Below, piece by piece: positions 28,283 through 36,623 of a DNA stretch of 64,000 nucleotides (positions are counted from its first letter, which is position 1; every line of letters begins with the position of its first letter). Under the pieces are notes generated by a model. It searched no databases. It was not told where the DNA came from and worked only from the letters and a program-made list of their open reading frames with translations. The position numbers were made by a program, and so were the translations under genes. This DNA comes from Caulobacter henricii (GTDB lineage Bacteria; Pseudomonadota; Alphaproteobacteria; Caulobacterales; Caulobacteraceae), in contig NZ_CP013002.1 in assembly GCF_001414055.1 (NCBI RefSeq), positions 1,612,001 to 1,676,000 on the forward strand, given 5' to 3'.

Positions 28283-28651
28283 ATGCATATTACTTCAGCC
28301 GAAAGCCACGTCATGGAAGCGCTCTGGCGGCGCGAGCCACTGACGGCCGATGAACTGGTGGCCGAGGTCGGGACCAGCCAGTCCTGGGGCGAGGCGACGG
28401 TCAAGACCCTGATCAACCGGCTTCTGAAGAAGAAGGCCATCAAGTCCGAGCGGGCCGAGGGCAAGCACGGCTACCGGCCGATGATCGCCCGCAGTGTCTA
28501 TGTCCAGGCTGAAAGCCAGGGTCTTCTGGACCGCCTTTTCGAAGGCCAACTGGCCCCGATGATCAGTCATTTCGCCCAGCATCGCGCGCTGAAGGCCGAG
28601 GAGATCGCACGGCTGAAACGTCTGATCGAGGAGCTCGAAGATGGCAGCTGA
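28283..28651 (+). CDS. blaI: BlaI/MecI-family transcriptional repressor
   Basis: A 122-residue winged-helix repressor (AESHVMEALWRREPLTADEL, ATVKTLINRLLKKKAIKSER) of the penicillinase-repressor family. It overlaps the following M56 peptidase gene by 11 bases, the usual repressor/sensor pairing. No beta-lactamase gene is nearby; cell-wall genes follow, so the target may be peptidoglycan remodelling. Gene symbol is by family only. Confidence 0.85.
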   Translation: MHITSAESHVMEALWRREPLTADELVAEVGTSQSWGEATVKTLINRLLKKKAIKSERAEGKHGYRPMIARSVYVQAESQGLLDRLFEGQLAPMISHFAQHRALKAEEIARLKRLIEELEDGS

Positions 28652-29540
28652 GATTCTGACCCATCTGATCTTTGGCAGCCTCGCCTCCAGCCTGGCGATC
28701 CTGCTGGTGCTGGGCCTCCGCCGCCCGGCGCGGGGCCTGTTCGGAGCGGAGGTGGCCTATCTGCTGTGGCTGTTGCCCTTGGCAGCCGGACTCGCGGCCC
28801 TCTTGCCGGCGCGGGCGGCAGAGCCGGGCGCCATGGCGACACCCCGGTTTACGATCCCGACTGAACATGCGCCGATGCTGGGCGGTGTCTGGCTGGCCGG
28901 TATCGGCCTGACTGTGATCCTTCTGGCCTGGAGCCAGGTCCAGTTTCTGCGCCGTGCGCGGGCTGGTCAGGCCGGGCCGGCCGTGGTCGGCATCCTTGCA
29001 CCGCGCATGGTGGTGCCGGACGACTATCAGTCGCGCTACTCCGAGGCCGAACGGGGCTTGATCCGTGCCCATGAGCGCGCGCACATCGAGCGGCTGGACC
29101 CCCGTATCAATGCCCTGATGGCGCTGATCCAGTGCCTGGGCTGGTTCAATCCGCTGGTGCATCTGGCCGTACGGGAGGCGCGCCTTGATCAGGAGCTGGC
29201 CTGTGACGCCCGGGTCATGGGCCGACAATGGCGCGCGCGGGGCCTCTATGCGCGAACCCTGCTGAAGACCCAGCTCGGTGCGAGGGGGCTGCCGTTGGGC
29301 TGCCACTGGCCGGCGGGCGAGCCCCATCCCCTGGAAGAACGGGTGGCCATGCTGGGTCGACCGCAGCCGTCTCTGCATCGCGCGGCCCTGGGGGGCGTCC
29401 TGGTCACGGCGCTGAGTCTGACGGCCGCCGTCGCGGCCTGGACAGCGCAGCCCCTCGGCCCGCCGCGCCCGGCCGCCGCCGCGGTCATCTGGCCGGAGGT
29501 GGTGGTCTTTGCCCGTATGTCCGTGTCACTCGAGCCCTAG
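28641..29540 (+). CDS. BlaR1/MecR1-type M56 membrane metallopeptidase
   Basis: A 299-residue protein with several N-terminal membrane helices, a cytoplasmic zinc protease motif HERAH (HExxH) and the downstream ELACDARVM segment of M56 peptidases, and a further membrane helix near the C-terminus. It lacks the large extracellular penicillin-binding sensor domain of BlaR1, so it is a short form. It probably inactivates the cognate BlaI repressor by proteolysis on an unknown signal. Confidence 0.82.
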   Translation: MAAEILTHLIFGSLASSLAILLVLGLRRPARGLFGAEVAYLLWLLPLAAGLAALLPARAAEPGAMATPRFTIPTEHAPMLGGVWLAGIGLTVILLAWSQVQFLRRARAGQAGPAVVGILAPRMVVPDDYQSRYSEAERGLIRAHERAHIERLDPRINALMALIQCLGWFNPLVHLAVREARLDQELACDARVMGRQWRARGLYARTLLKTQLGARGLPLGCHWPAGEPHPLEERVAMLGRPQPSLHRAALGGVLVTALSLTAAVAAWTAQPLGPPRPAAAAVIWPEVVVFARMSVSLEP

Positions 29541-29651
29541 GCCGGGGCGCGAGCCCAGATCCGGCCGTCGACCTGAGCATGACCTGGCAGGTAATTGTTC
29601 AACTGCGGCCGATCCGACAGCCTGGGTATCAACTCAAATCGGGAGAGAGCG

Positions 29652-30104
29652 ATGTCTGGGTTTTGGCGTAACTGGTTGATGGCCTGGTGCGGGTCGGTCG
29701 TCCTGTTCGGCGCGGTGCTGGTGGGCGGCGGGTTCGAGGCCACGAGCGGGCCGGTCCGGTTGATCTTTGGCTTTCTGGACGGACCCATGCCGCTGGATCT
29801 CAACGCCCAGATGCGCTTCAGCCTGGCCCTCATGGGCGCGGTTTCCATCGGGTGGGCGGTCACTGCCGCCGGCATGATCCAGGCTGGACTGCTTTTGGGC
29901 GAGCGCGGCCGGCCGGTCTGGCTCTGGCTGACCGCCGGTGTTCTGACCTGGTTCATCATCGACACCCCGATGTCGATCGCCACCGGTTACGGTTTGAACG
30001 CCCTGCCGAACCTGTTTCTGCTGGTGACCTTCCTGCTGCCCATCCTGCGCAGCGGTGTCTTGCGGGCTCCGCGCCATGGGGAAGCCGGCGACCCCAAAGG
30101 CTAA
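29652..30104 (+). CDS. Small multi-pass membrane protein
   Basis: A 150-residue hydrophobic protein with about four transmembrane helices (near 8-30, 50-72, 82-102, 112-128 by inspection). A GGGAGAGAG ribosome site precedes ATG 29652. I do not recognise the family. It follows the M56 gene on the same strand after 111 bases. Confidence 0.65.
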   Translation: MSGFWRNWLMAWCGSVVLFGAVLVGGGFEATSGPVRLIFGFLDGPMPLDLNAQMRFSLALMGAVSIGWAVTAAGMIQAGLLLGERGRPVWLWLTAGVLTWFIIDTPMSIATGYGLNALPNLFLLVTFLLPILRSGVLRAPRHGEAGDPKG

Positions 30105-30451
30105 AGCCGAGCCGCGCGGCCGGTGCCTTGGCCTCCAGGACTCCCGGGCATCGAAGTATCGCCGTGTCACTGAACCTGGGTGAGGTTGTTCAAGGTGCAG
30201 ATGCAGCAAGGGCCTGGTCGTGAGCCGAGCAAGGCTCGCGGTTAAACGGTCTGCAGGGTGAGGCCGGGCGCGGGGCGGCGGGAGTACAGACCCAAACCCC
30301 TGTGTGGCTTCCCGGTTCCTGCGGCGCAAAAACAACCCCCTCGACCGGCCAGGGGTTCGCCTTTCACGATACTCGCGTTGACGGCGACCCGTTCGAACCG
30401 CCATTTGGTAAACGCGCGAACGGTTCGCGTGGCAAGGTGTTACGAGATCCT
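30105..30451. other. Intergenic region before the L,D-transpeptidase
   Basis: About 347 bases without a supported gene. It holds a small hairpin AACCCC...GGGGTT (30334-30357) and a TTGACG element at 30378-30383. Open frames crossing it lack any domain. Confidence 0.35.
30415..30429. promoter_or_regulatory. Palindrome upstream of the L,D-transpeptidase
   Basis: CGCGAACGGTTCGCG, a perfect 6-base inverted repeat with a 3-base spacer, 23 bases before the chosen GTG start. It could be a repressor site; the binding protein is unknown. Confidence 0.35.
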
Positions 30452-31975
30452 GTGACAGTGAACGGCTTGTCCCGAGTTGGGTGTGCGCTGGCCCTGGCCG
30501 CGCTGTGTCTTGTGGCGGGAGGGGGCGTGCAGGCCCAGCCTCAAGCGTCGTCTCTACCGGCCCTGCGTCCGGTGCCGGGGACGCCGCAGCAGCCGCTGGC
30601 CTTTCCCACCAGTCCCTATGCTGTGGCCTTGCGCAGCGATCAGATCGAGCTGCTCGGCCGGATCCTGGCCGAGGCTCCGACTCATGGATTCGAGTCGACG
30701 GCCTATGTCCCGGACCAGGCCCTCGCCCTGCTGGCGTCGCGCGATGTTGCGGCCCGGCAGGCGGGGCAGACCCAGCTGATCGCCCTGACCCTGGCCTATG
30801 CCCGGTCCGTTCGCTCGGGCCGCTTGCCGCTGGCCAGTTTTCCCTATGACTGGGGCCTGCGGCCAACCCCCTATGACCCGGGTCCCGACTTTGTGCAGGC
30901 TGTCGCCCAGGACCGCCTGGCGGCCTGGCTGGACACCCTGCCACCGCCCTATACCGGCTATCAGACCCTGCGCCGGGGCCTGGTAACCTATCGCGATATC
31001 GCGGCGCGGGGCGGCTGGGCCCTTTTGCCGGCGGGCCCGGAGCTCAAGCTGGGGTCCACCGATCCCCGGGTCATCGCCCTCGAGGCGCGCCTCGCTGCAG
31101 AGGACACCACGGTTGCCGTCGATGGTGTCGCCCTGTTCGACGAGGCCCTGACCCAGGCCCTGATGCGGGCCCAGAAACGCTTTGGCCTCAATCCCAACGG
31201 CGTACTCGACAAGAAGACGCTCGACGCCCTCAATACCCCGGTCGAGCGGCGTCTGGACCAGATCGTCGCCAATATGGAACGCTGGCGGTGGCTGCCCCAG
31301 GTGCTGCCGGCCGACCGCATCCAGGTCAATATCGCCGCTGCGGTCCTGTCGGTCTTCCACCATGATGTTCCGACCCTGACCATGCGGGCCGTGACCGGCC
31401 GTCCGGGGGACGAGACCCCGATGCTGTCGTCCAGCATCCACAGCCTCGTCCTGAACCCGCCCTGGAACGTGCCGTCCTCGATCGCCTCGCGGGAGCTCTG
31501 GCCCAAGGAGCGGGCCAATCCGGGCTATCTGGCCCGCAATGATTTCATCGTCATCCCGCTGGAAGGCGGGGGCTCGCGTCTGCAGCAGAAGGCGGGACCC
31601 AAGGCGGCGCTCGGGCTGATCAAGTTCGATTTCGCCAATCCCTATGGCGTCTATCTGCATGACACGCCCAGCCGCGCGCGGTTCGCCAGCTTCAGCCGGC
31701 TGGCCAGCCATGGCTGCGTGCGGGTGGAAAAGCCCGTCGACCTGGCCCGGGCCGTGCTGGAGGGTAGCCCTGTCTGGACGCCGCAGCTGGTGGACGAGAC
31801 CATCGCCAGCGGCAAGACCGTGCGGGTTCCGCTCCCGCAGCAGATGGCCGTCTATCTCCTGTACTGGACGGCCTATGTGACCCCGGACGGCCAGGTCAAT
31901 TTCCGCGACGACCCCTATGGCTGGGACCGCCTGCTGGTGCAGCGGATCGCCGCAGCCCTGAGCGGCTCAGCTTGA
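30452..31975 (+). CDS. L,D-transpeptidase, YcbB type
   Basis: A 507-residue secreted peptidoglycan cross-linking enzyme. A signal peptide (about 1-27, ending VQAQ) is followed by a scaffold domain, a peptidoglycan-binding segment (TQALMRAQKRFGLNPNGVLD) and a YkuD catalytic domain (LNPPWNVPSSIASRELWP, then SHGCVRVEKPVDLA with the catalytic Cys). It forms 3-3 cross-links in the periplasm. GTG 30452 was chosen because it directly precedes the signal peptide; in-frame sequence upstream is not membrane-like. A DUF882 peptidase gene follows. Confidence 0.9.
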   Translation: MTVNGLSRVGCALALAALCLVAGGGVQAQPQASSLPALRPVPGTPQQPLAFPTSPYAVALRSDQIELLGRILAEAPTHGFESTAYVPDQALALLASRDVAARQAGQTQLIALTLAYARSVRSGRLPLASFPYDWGLRPTPYDPGPDFVQAVAQDRLAAWLDTLPPPYTGYQTLRRGLVTYRDIAARGGWALLPAGPELKLGSTDPRVIALEARLAAEDTTVAVDGVALFDEALTQALMRAQKRFGLNPNGVLDKKTLDALNTPVERRLDQIVANMERWRWLPQVLPADRIQVNIAAAVLSVFHHDVPTLTMRAVTGRPGDETPMLSSSIHSLVLNPPWNVPSSIASRELWPKERANPGYLARNDFIVIPLEGGGSRLQQKAGPKAALGLIKFDFANPYGVYLHDTPSRARFASFSRLASHGCVRVEKPVDLARAVLEGSPVWTPQLVDETIASGKTVRVPLPQQMAVYLLYWTAYVTPDGQVNFRDDPYGWDRLLVQRIAAALSGSA

Positions 31976-32030
31976 CCTTCTGGTTCGCCTGGGGTGTCCT
32001 GCCGGCAGTAGAGTGTCGGAGTAGGGCGTC

Positions 32031-32636
32031 ATGATCGCACGGCGGAGGCTGTTTCAGCTGGGCTTGAGCGCCCTGGGGGCCGTTTCGGTGGCCCCTTCGG
32101 CCCAGGCGCAGGAAGACATCATCGGTGCCCTGCTCGAGGCGAATTCTCCTCGGCCCGCGGTGCTCCGTCCGCCCGTTGACGCTGCGCCGCGGCAGATCGC
32201 TCTGCACAACTTGCACACTGAGGAAAAGCTCCAGGCGGTCTACTGGGAGAACGGGACCTATGTGCCCGACGCTCTCGAGGCTCTGAACCGGGTGCTTCGC
32301 GACCATCGCACCGGCGAGGTGGCCCCGATGAACGTGCAGCTGTTCGACCTGCTGACCGATCTGCATCGCAAGACAGAGACGACGGCCGCCTTCCAGGTGA
32401 TTTCCGGTTATCGTTCGCCGACCAGCAACCGCCTGCTGTCGGAGCGCAGTGGCGAGGTCGCCAAGCGCAGCCTGCACATGGACGGCAAGGCCATGGACAT
32501 CTATCTGGAAGATGTCGCCCTGGAGCATCTGCGCGCCGCCGCACTCGATCTCCAACGTGGTGGCGTCGGTTATTATCCCGACAGCAAGTTCGTGCACGTC
32601 GATGTCGGGCCGGTCCGGCGCTGGCAGGGAAGTTGA
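32031..32636 (+). CDS. DUF882/YcbK-like M15 peptidase (Tat or Sec exported)
   Basis: A 201-residue protein with an Arg-containing signal peptide (MIARRRLFQLG, cleavage near 26) and an M15_2-type zinc peptidase domain: FQVISGYRSPTSN, SLHMDGKAMDIYL and FVHVDVG carry the metal-ligand pattern. The twin Arg-Arg before the hydrophobic core suggests Tat export. It commonly follows YcbB-type transpeptidases and probably trims peptidoglycan in the periplasm. Confidence 0.85.
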   Translation: MIARRRLFQLGLSALGAVSVAPSAQAQEDIIGALLEANSPRPAVLRPPVDAAPRQIALHNLHTEEKLQAVYWENGTYVPDALEALNRVLRDHRTGEVAPMNVQLFDLLTDLHRKTETTAAFQVISGYRSPTSNRLLSERSGEVAKRSLHMDGKAMDIYLEDVALEHLRAAALDLQRGGVGYYPDSKFVHVDVGPVRRWQGS

Positions 32637-32659
32637 GCCCGCAAGGGCAGGGGGCTGGA

Positions 32660-33007
32660 ATGAGCGCTGAGCGTCGTAGCAATCCGTTCGGATGGATCTT
32701 CCTGGGCTTCGTCGTGGGCGTCATGGCGACCTTCGGCACCATCCTGTTCCTGACGGCCGGCCTGGGCGGCTATGATCAGGGCTCGGACGAGCAGCGCACG
32801 GCCGCCGATTCGGCGGCCGCCGAGGCCCTGGTTGCCACACGCGCGGGCCCGGAACCCCGCAAGGTCGAGGCCCCCGTGATCGCGCCCGCGCCCGCCGTTG
32901 TCGATACCCCGGTCCGGGAAACACCACCCGTCGATGCCCAGATGGCCGAGGACGCCGCTGCCGCCGGCATGACCTCGCGCCCGGCGACGGATCAGCCGAC
33001 CAACTAG
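32660..33007 (+). CDS. Single-pass membrane protein of unknown function
   Basis: A 115-residue protein with one transmembrane helix (about 11-36) and an Ala/Pro/Glu-rich low-complexity tail likely in the periplasm. It starts 23 bases after the DUF882 stop with a G-rich ribosome site, so it may be in the same operon. No family is recognised. Confidence 0.6.
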   Translation: MSAERRSNPFGWIFLGFVVGVMATFGTILFLTAGLGGYDQGSDEQRTAADSAAAEALVATRAGPEPRKVEAPVIAPAPAVVDTPVRETPPVDAQMAEDAAAAGMTSRPATDQPTN

Positions 33008-33046
33008 CGTCCTCTCGGGCTCAGCCTGCTTTACGCCCGGCGGGCG

Positions 33047-33079
33047 GCGTCACCCCGGAGCTTGGGTCCGGGATGACGC
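33047..33079. terminator. Hairpin between convergent genes, repeat-like
   Basis: Arms GCGTCACCCCGGA and TCCGGGATGACGC around a 7-base loop. It lies between two convergent genes and shares TCCGGGATGAC with the repeat at 14399-14496. It may serve as a bidirectional terminator. Confidence 0.55.
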
Positions 33080-33085
33080 GCCAGA

Positions 33086-34126
33086 TCAGGACTTCGGGGC
33101 CGCCATGACCGGCAGGGTCTTGGCCTTGGCCTTGTTGGCGTCATGCTGCTGGGGGGGCAGAGGGATCAGGCCCCGCGATTGCAGATAGCCGCCCCGGCCC
33201 GTGGCCGCGTCCGAGGTGAATTCGTTGACGAACTCCTTGAGGCCCGGGGTCACGCCGATCTGGCTCTTTTTCACATAGATGAAGAGCGAGCGCGAGATCG
33301 GGTAGGTGCCGTTGGCGATCGTCGCCACCGTCGGCTTTACGCCGTTGATGCTGGCGGCCTTGATGGTGTTGGCGTTCTGCTCGAGGAACGAATAGCCGAA
33401 CACGCCCAGGGCGTTGGGGGTCTTCTGGATGGTACCGACGACGGCATTGTCGTTCTCGCCGGCATCGATCCAGGCCCCATCGCCGCGCATCGGTGAAACC
33501 TTGGCCTTGAAAGCCTTTTCGTCGCTGTCCTTCAGCTTGGCCAGGGGCGGCAGCTTGCTAGCGCCGTTCTCGATGGCCAGTTCAACCCAGGCATCGCGGG
33601 TGCCGGAGGTGGGCGGCGGGCCATAGGCCAGGATCCGGGTCTTGGGCAGGCCCGAATTGACCTCGTTCCAGGTCTTGAAGCTGTTCTTGCCCAACTGTCC
33701 GCCGCGCAGGGTCTGGTCGGCCAAGCCCAGATAGAGATGCTCCAGCTTGAAATTGAAGTCCGGGGTCTTCTTGTCCATCGCCACGACGATGCCGTCGAAG
33801 CCGATCTTCAGCTCGACGATGTCCTTGACGCCCGCCTTCTGGCAGGCCTGAAACTCGGACTTCTTCATCGGACGCGAGGCATTGGCGATGTCGGGATACT
33901 TCTCGCCCATGCCGCCGCAGAACATCTTGATGCCGCCGCCGGTGCCCAGGCTTTCGACCTTGGGCGACTTCTTGCCGGTCTTCTTTGCGTAGTTCTCGGC
34001 CACGCGGGTCGAGAACGGGAAAACTGTCGAGGACCCAGCGGCCCAGACATAGTCGCGCGCGGCATAGGCGGAATCGGCGGCGGCCAGCATCGCAAGGGCG
34101 GCGGTGGCTCCCAGAAGCTTGTTCAT
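33086..34126 (-). CDS. pstS: Periplasmic phosphate-binding protein PstS
   Basis: A 346-residue high-affinity phosphate-binding protein. Signal peptide ends at about residue 22 (SAYA). Phosphate-site segments are AGSSTVFPFSTR near the N-terminus and PTSGTRDAWVEL in the middle. No pstCAB genes adjoin it, so it is an orphan pstS working with a transporter elsewhere. A Pho box lies 58 bases upstream of the start. Confidence 0.92.
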   Translation of the reverse strand: MNKLLGATAALAMLAAADSAYAARDYVWAAGSSTVFPFSTRVAENYAKKTGKKSPKVESLGTGGGIKMFCGGMGEKYPDIANASRPMKKSEFQACQKAGVKDIVELKIGFDGIVVAMDKKTPDFNFKLEHLYLGLADQTLRGGQLGKNSFKTWNEVNSGLPKTRILAYGPPPTSGTRDAWVELAIENGASKLPPLAKLKDSDEKAFKAKVSPMRGDGAWIDAGENDNAVVGTIQKTPNALGVFGYSFLEQNANTIKAASINGVKPTVATIANGTYPISRSLFIYVKKSQIGVTPGLKEFVNEFTSDAATGRGGYLQSRGLIPLPPQQHDANKAKAKTLPVMAAPKS

Positions 34127-34183
34127 GACATGTATCCCGTATCGTCGGCCGGCGGCATCCGTGGCCTTGGTCAGCGGGCTAAT

Positions 34184-34201
34184 GTCACAGTTTGATGACG
34201 G
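34184..34201 (-). promoter_or_regulatory. Pho box upstream of pstS
   Basis: On the minus strand CCGTCATCAAACTGTGAC, two 7-base direct repeats with a 4-base spacer, close to the PhoB consensus CTGTCAT-N4-CTGTCAT. It implies induction under phosphate starvation. Confidence 0.72.
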
Positions 34202-34255
34202 TTTCGCGACATCTCCTCCGTAGTCGGAGGGATTCGTTGCCGTAACCAGGAAACC

Positions 34256-34672
34256 CTATTCGCGCGTCACCACTTCACCGTCTTCCTTGGTGAAGGTCTC
34301 GGGGGCCTTGTCCAGCAGCGCGTAGACCCGTTCGGAGGGTCGGCAGAGAGCCACGCCCTTGGGTGTCACGACGATCGGGCGATTGACCAGGATCGGGTGC
34401 TCGACCATGGCGTCGAGGATCTGGGCCTCCGTCGCGCCGGCCTCCAGCAGGCCCAGCTCTGCGGCGGGCGACCCCTTTTCACGCATCAGGTCGCGCAGGG
34501 TGACACCGGCTTCGCGCGCCAGGTCCTTCAGCTGTTCGTGGGTCCAGCCGGCCTGAAGATAGGCGATCACCGACGGCGTGTAGCCGGCGGCTTCGACCAT
34601 CGCCACCACGTTGCGCGAGGTGCCGCAGGCGGGGTTGTGGAAGATCACCACGGGGAAGTCAGCATTGCTCAT
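34256..34672 (-). CDS. arsC: Arsenate reductase (glutaredoxin-dependent ArsC)
   Basis: A 138-residue ArsC that reduces As(V) to As(III) with glutathione/glutaredoxin. The catalytic Cys16 lies in HNPACGTSRN, and NRPIVVTPKG supplies an active-site Arg. Its ATG overlaps the aqpS stop by four bases (ATGA), so it is translationally coupled downstream of the channel. Confidence 0.94.
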   Translation of the reverse strand: MSNADFPVVIFHNPACGTSRNVVAMVEAAGYTPSVIAYLQAGWTHEQLKDLAREAGVTLRDLMREKGSPAAELGLLEAGATEAQILDAMVEHPILVNRPIVVTPKGVALCRPSERVYALLDKAPETFTKEDGEVVTRE

Positions 34673-35340
34673 TGTACGGAGTTTTCTTTCAGGAGCCAGG
34701 AGAAGACAAGCCCGGCCGCCGCAGCGCCCAGGGCCTGTCCGAGCAGAAAGCCCGGGATCGAGGTCGGGGCTATGCCGGCGAAGCTGTCGGTCAGACTGCG
34801 GGCCAGGGTGACGGCCGGATTGGCGAAGGCGGTTGAGGCGGTGAACCAGTAGGCGGCGGTAATGTAGAGGCCGACGGCCGCGGGGACGACCTGGGGGCTG
34901 AAGCGCGAGACGCCCAGTATGGTCGCCAGCAGGCCAAAGGTCGCCACGGCTTCCGAAAACACCTGGGCCGGGCCGTCGCGCAGCCTGGTCGAGACCTGCA
35001 GGATAGGCGTCTCGAACATCAGATGGGCCATCCAGACCCCAAGCAGGGCACCCAGAAGCTGGGTGCCGATATAGAGACCGGTATCGCGCGCCGAGATCTC
35101 GCGTCGCGCGGCCATGACCAGGGTCACGACCGGGTTGAAATGCGCACCGCTGATCGGCGCGAGAACCGTGATCAGCACGATCAGGGCCGCGCCGGTCGCC
35201 AGTGTGTTGCCCAGCAGGGCGATCGCGTCATTTCCACCGGAGAGACGCTGGCCCATGATGCCGGAGCCGACCACGACGGCGAGCAGCAGCGCCGTTCCCA
35301 GGGCCTCTGCGGCGAGGCGGCGGGTCAGGGAGAAGGCCAT
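34669..35340 (-). CDS. aqpS: Aquaglyceroporin-like arsenite channel
   Basis: A 223-residue MIP-family channel with six membrane helices and the two half-helix motifs in variant form, GAHFNPVVTL and TAFANPAVTL. In Sinorhizobium meliloti the AqpS channel lets arsenite made by ArsC leave the cell; the arsR-aqpS-arsC order here is the same. No ArsB or Acr3 efflux pump is present in the window. Confidence 0.9.
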   Translation of the reverse strand: MAFSLTRRLAAEALGTALLLAVVVGSGIMGQRLSGGNDAIALLGNTLATGAALIVLITVLAPISGAHFNPVVTLVMAARREISARDTGLYIGTQLLGALLGVWMAHLMFETPILQVSTRLRDGPAQVFSEAVATFGLLATILGVSRFSPQVVPAAVGLYITAAYWFTASTAFANPAVTLARSLTDSFAGIAPTSIPGFLLGQALGAAAAGLVFSWLLKENSVQ

Positions 35341-35383
35341 CAGTCTTGGATTTTGCCGATTTCGTTGAGGCGGACCTGGGCCG

Positions 35384-35755
35384 TCATGCGGTCTCCAGTT
35401 CGGTCAGGCAGGTTCCATCGCAGGCCGTGGCCCGGGCGAGAATGTCGCTCAGCGGGGCGCAGATCTCGGGCGAGCCGCCACAGCAGTCTTCCATCAGAAA
35501 GCCCAGCAGCCCCTGCATGGCACCATAGTCGGCGGTGTAGATGATTGAGCGGCCTTCACGCCGGGCGTGGATCAGGCCGGCATGATCGAGGATCGACAAA
35601 TGGCTAGACAGGGTGTTGGGCAGCATGTCCAGGCGACGGGCGATCTCACCGGCAGCAAGGCCGGCGGCCCCGGCCTGGACCAGCATGCGAAAGGCCGACA
35701 GCCGTCCGCCATGGGCGAGGGCTGAAAGACTTGCAACGGCGCTGTTCATTTCCAT
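35384..35755 (-). CDS. arsR: ArsR-family arsenic-responsive repressor
   Basis: A 123-residue winged-helix repressor (HTH about 33-60, [21 protein letters not shown]). Five Cys in the C-terminal third (91, 92, 99, 112, 116) are candidates for As(III) binding. ATG at 35755, or 35749, fits the family length. It is first in arsR-aqpS-arsC and divergent from arsH, with a clear operator overlapping its start. Confidence 0.92.
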   Translation of the reverse strand: MEMNSAVASLSALAHGGRLSAFRMLVQAGAAGLAAGEIARRLDMLPNTLSSHLSILDHAGLIHARREGRSIIYTADYGAMQGLLGFLMEDCCGGSPEICAPLSDILARATACDGTCLTELETA

Positions 35756-35756
35756 A

Positions 35757-35774
35757 TTTCGACGATAGTCGAAG
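35757..35774. promoter_or_regulatory. ArsR operator between arsR and arsH
   Basis: TTTCGAC-GATA-GTCGAAG, a nearly perfect inverted repeat in an AT-rich stretch directly before arsR and 36 bases before arsH. It would repress both directions. Confidence 0.7.
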
Positions 35775-35809
35775 TATATGACATTGTGAAGCTGTCCTGT
35801 GGAGTGCCC

Positions 35810-36529
35810 ATGACTGATTTCCCCGCCCTGGATCCCCGCTATCTGGCCCAGGCCGATGGTGCCGCCCTGGCCCCGGCCGGACCGGAACATCCGCCGCGGA
35901 TCCTGTTGCTCTATGGATCGCTGCGGGAGCGCTCGTTCAGTCGGTTGCTTGTCGAGGAAGCCGCCCGCATCCTGCAACGCCTGGGGGCCGAGACCCGGAT
36001 CTTCGACCCGCGCGACCTGCCGGCACCAGACTCGGTCGATGCCAGCCATCCCAAGGTGCAGGAATTGCGCGCCCTGTCGCTCTGGTCCGAGGGCCAGGTC
36101 TGGTGCAGTCCCGAGCGCCACGGGGCCATTACCGGCGTGATCAAGAGCCAGATCGACTGGATTCCGCTGGAGATGGGCAGTGTGCGCCCGACCCAGGGGC
36201 GAACCCTGGCTGTCATGCAGGTCAGCGGCGGGTCTCAATCCTTCAATGCGGTCAACACCCTGCGTCTGCTGGGCCGGTGGATGCGGATGATCACCATTCC
36301 GAACCAGTCGTCCGTGGCTATGGCCTGGAGGGAGTTTGACGATAACGACCGGATGAAGCCCTCATCCTATTATGACCGCGTGGTCGATGTGATGGAGGAA
36401 CTGGTCAAGTTCACCCTGCTGACCCGTGGCCATGCCGACCATCTGGTCGATCGCTATAGCGAACGGAAGGCCCGGGGTGACGCCGCACCTCCGAACGCGC
36501 CGTCGGCGGCCGTAGCGGGTGGGGCCTGA
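35810..36529 (+). CDS. arsH: ArsH NADPH-dependent FMN reductase
   Basis: A 239-residue flavodoxin-like oxidoreductase of the arsenic locus. FMN-binding [12 protein letters not shown] and the ArsH signature [20 protein letters not shown] are present. ArsH oxidises organoarsenicals such as methylarsenite and gives resistance. I chose ATG 35810 with a GGAG ribosome site. It is divergent from arsR. Confidence 0.95.
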   Translation: MTDFPALDPRYLAQADGAALAPAGPEHPPRILLLYGSLRERSFSRLLVEEAARILQRLGAETRIFDPRDLPAPDSVDASHPKVQELRALSLWSEGQVWCSPERHGAITGVIKSQIDWIPLEMGSVRPTQGRTLAVMQVSGGSQSFNAVNTLRLLGRWMRMITIPNQSSVAMAWREFDDNDRMKPSSYYDRVVDVMEELVKFTLLTRGHADHLVDRYSERKARGDAAPPNAPSAAVAGGA

Positions 36530-36623
36530 AGGAGGTTTTCCGCTCCCTGTCGGGCGAGCTCGCTGGCCCTAGGTGGTGGCGTCGCTATCCTGTAGTTTCC
36601 CGTTCTGAATCAGATGCCGACAC

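Noticed and set aside
29980..29995. ACCGGT-containing sequence resembling a UxuR box
   Set aside because: Lies inside a coding region and lacks the ATGAC arm.
30302..30451. N-terminal extension of the L,D-transpeptidase
   Set aside because: The extra 50 residues are not membrane-like and would bury the signal peptide.
29634..30944. 436-codon minus-strand frame between the M56 and transpeptidase genes
   Set aside because: Pro/Arg/Gly-rich, no motif, spans a promoter region and two opposite genes.
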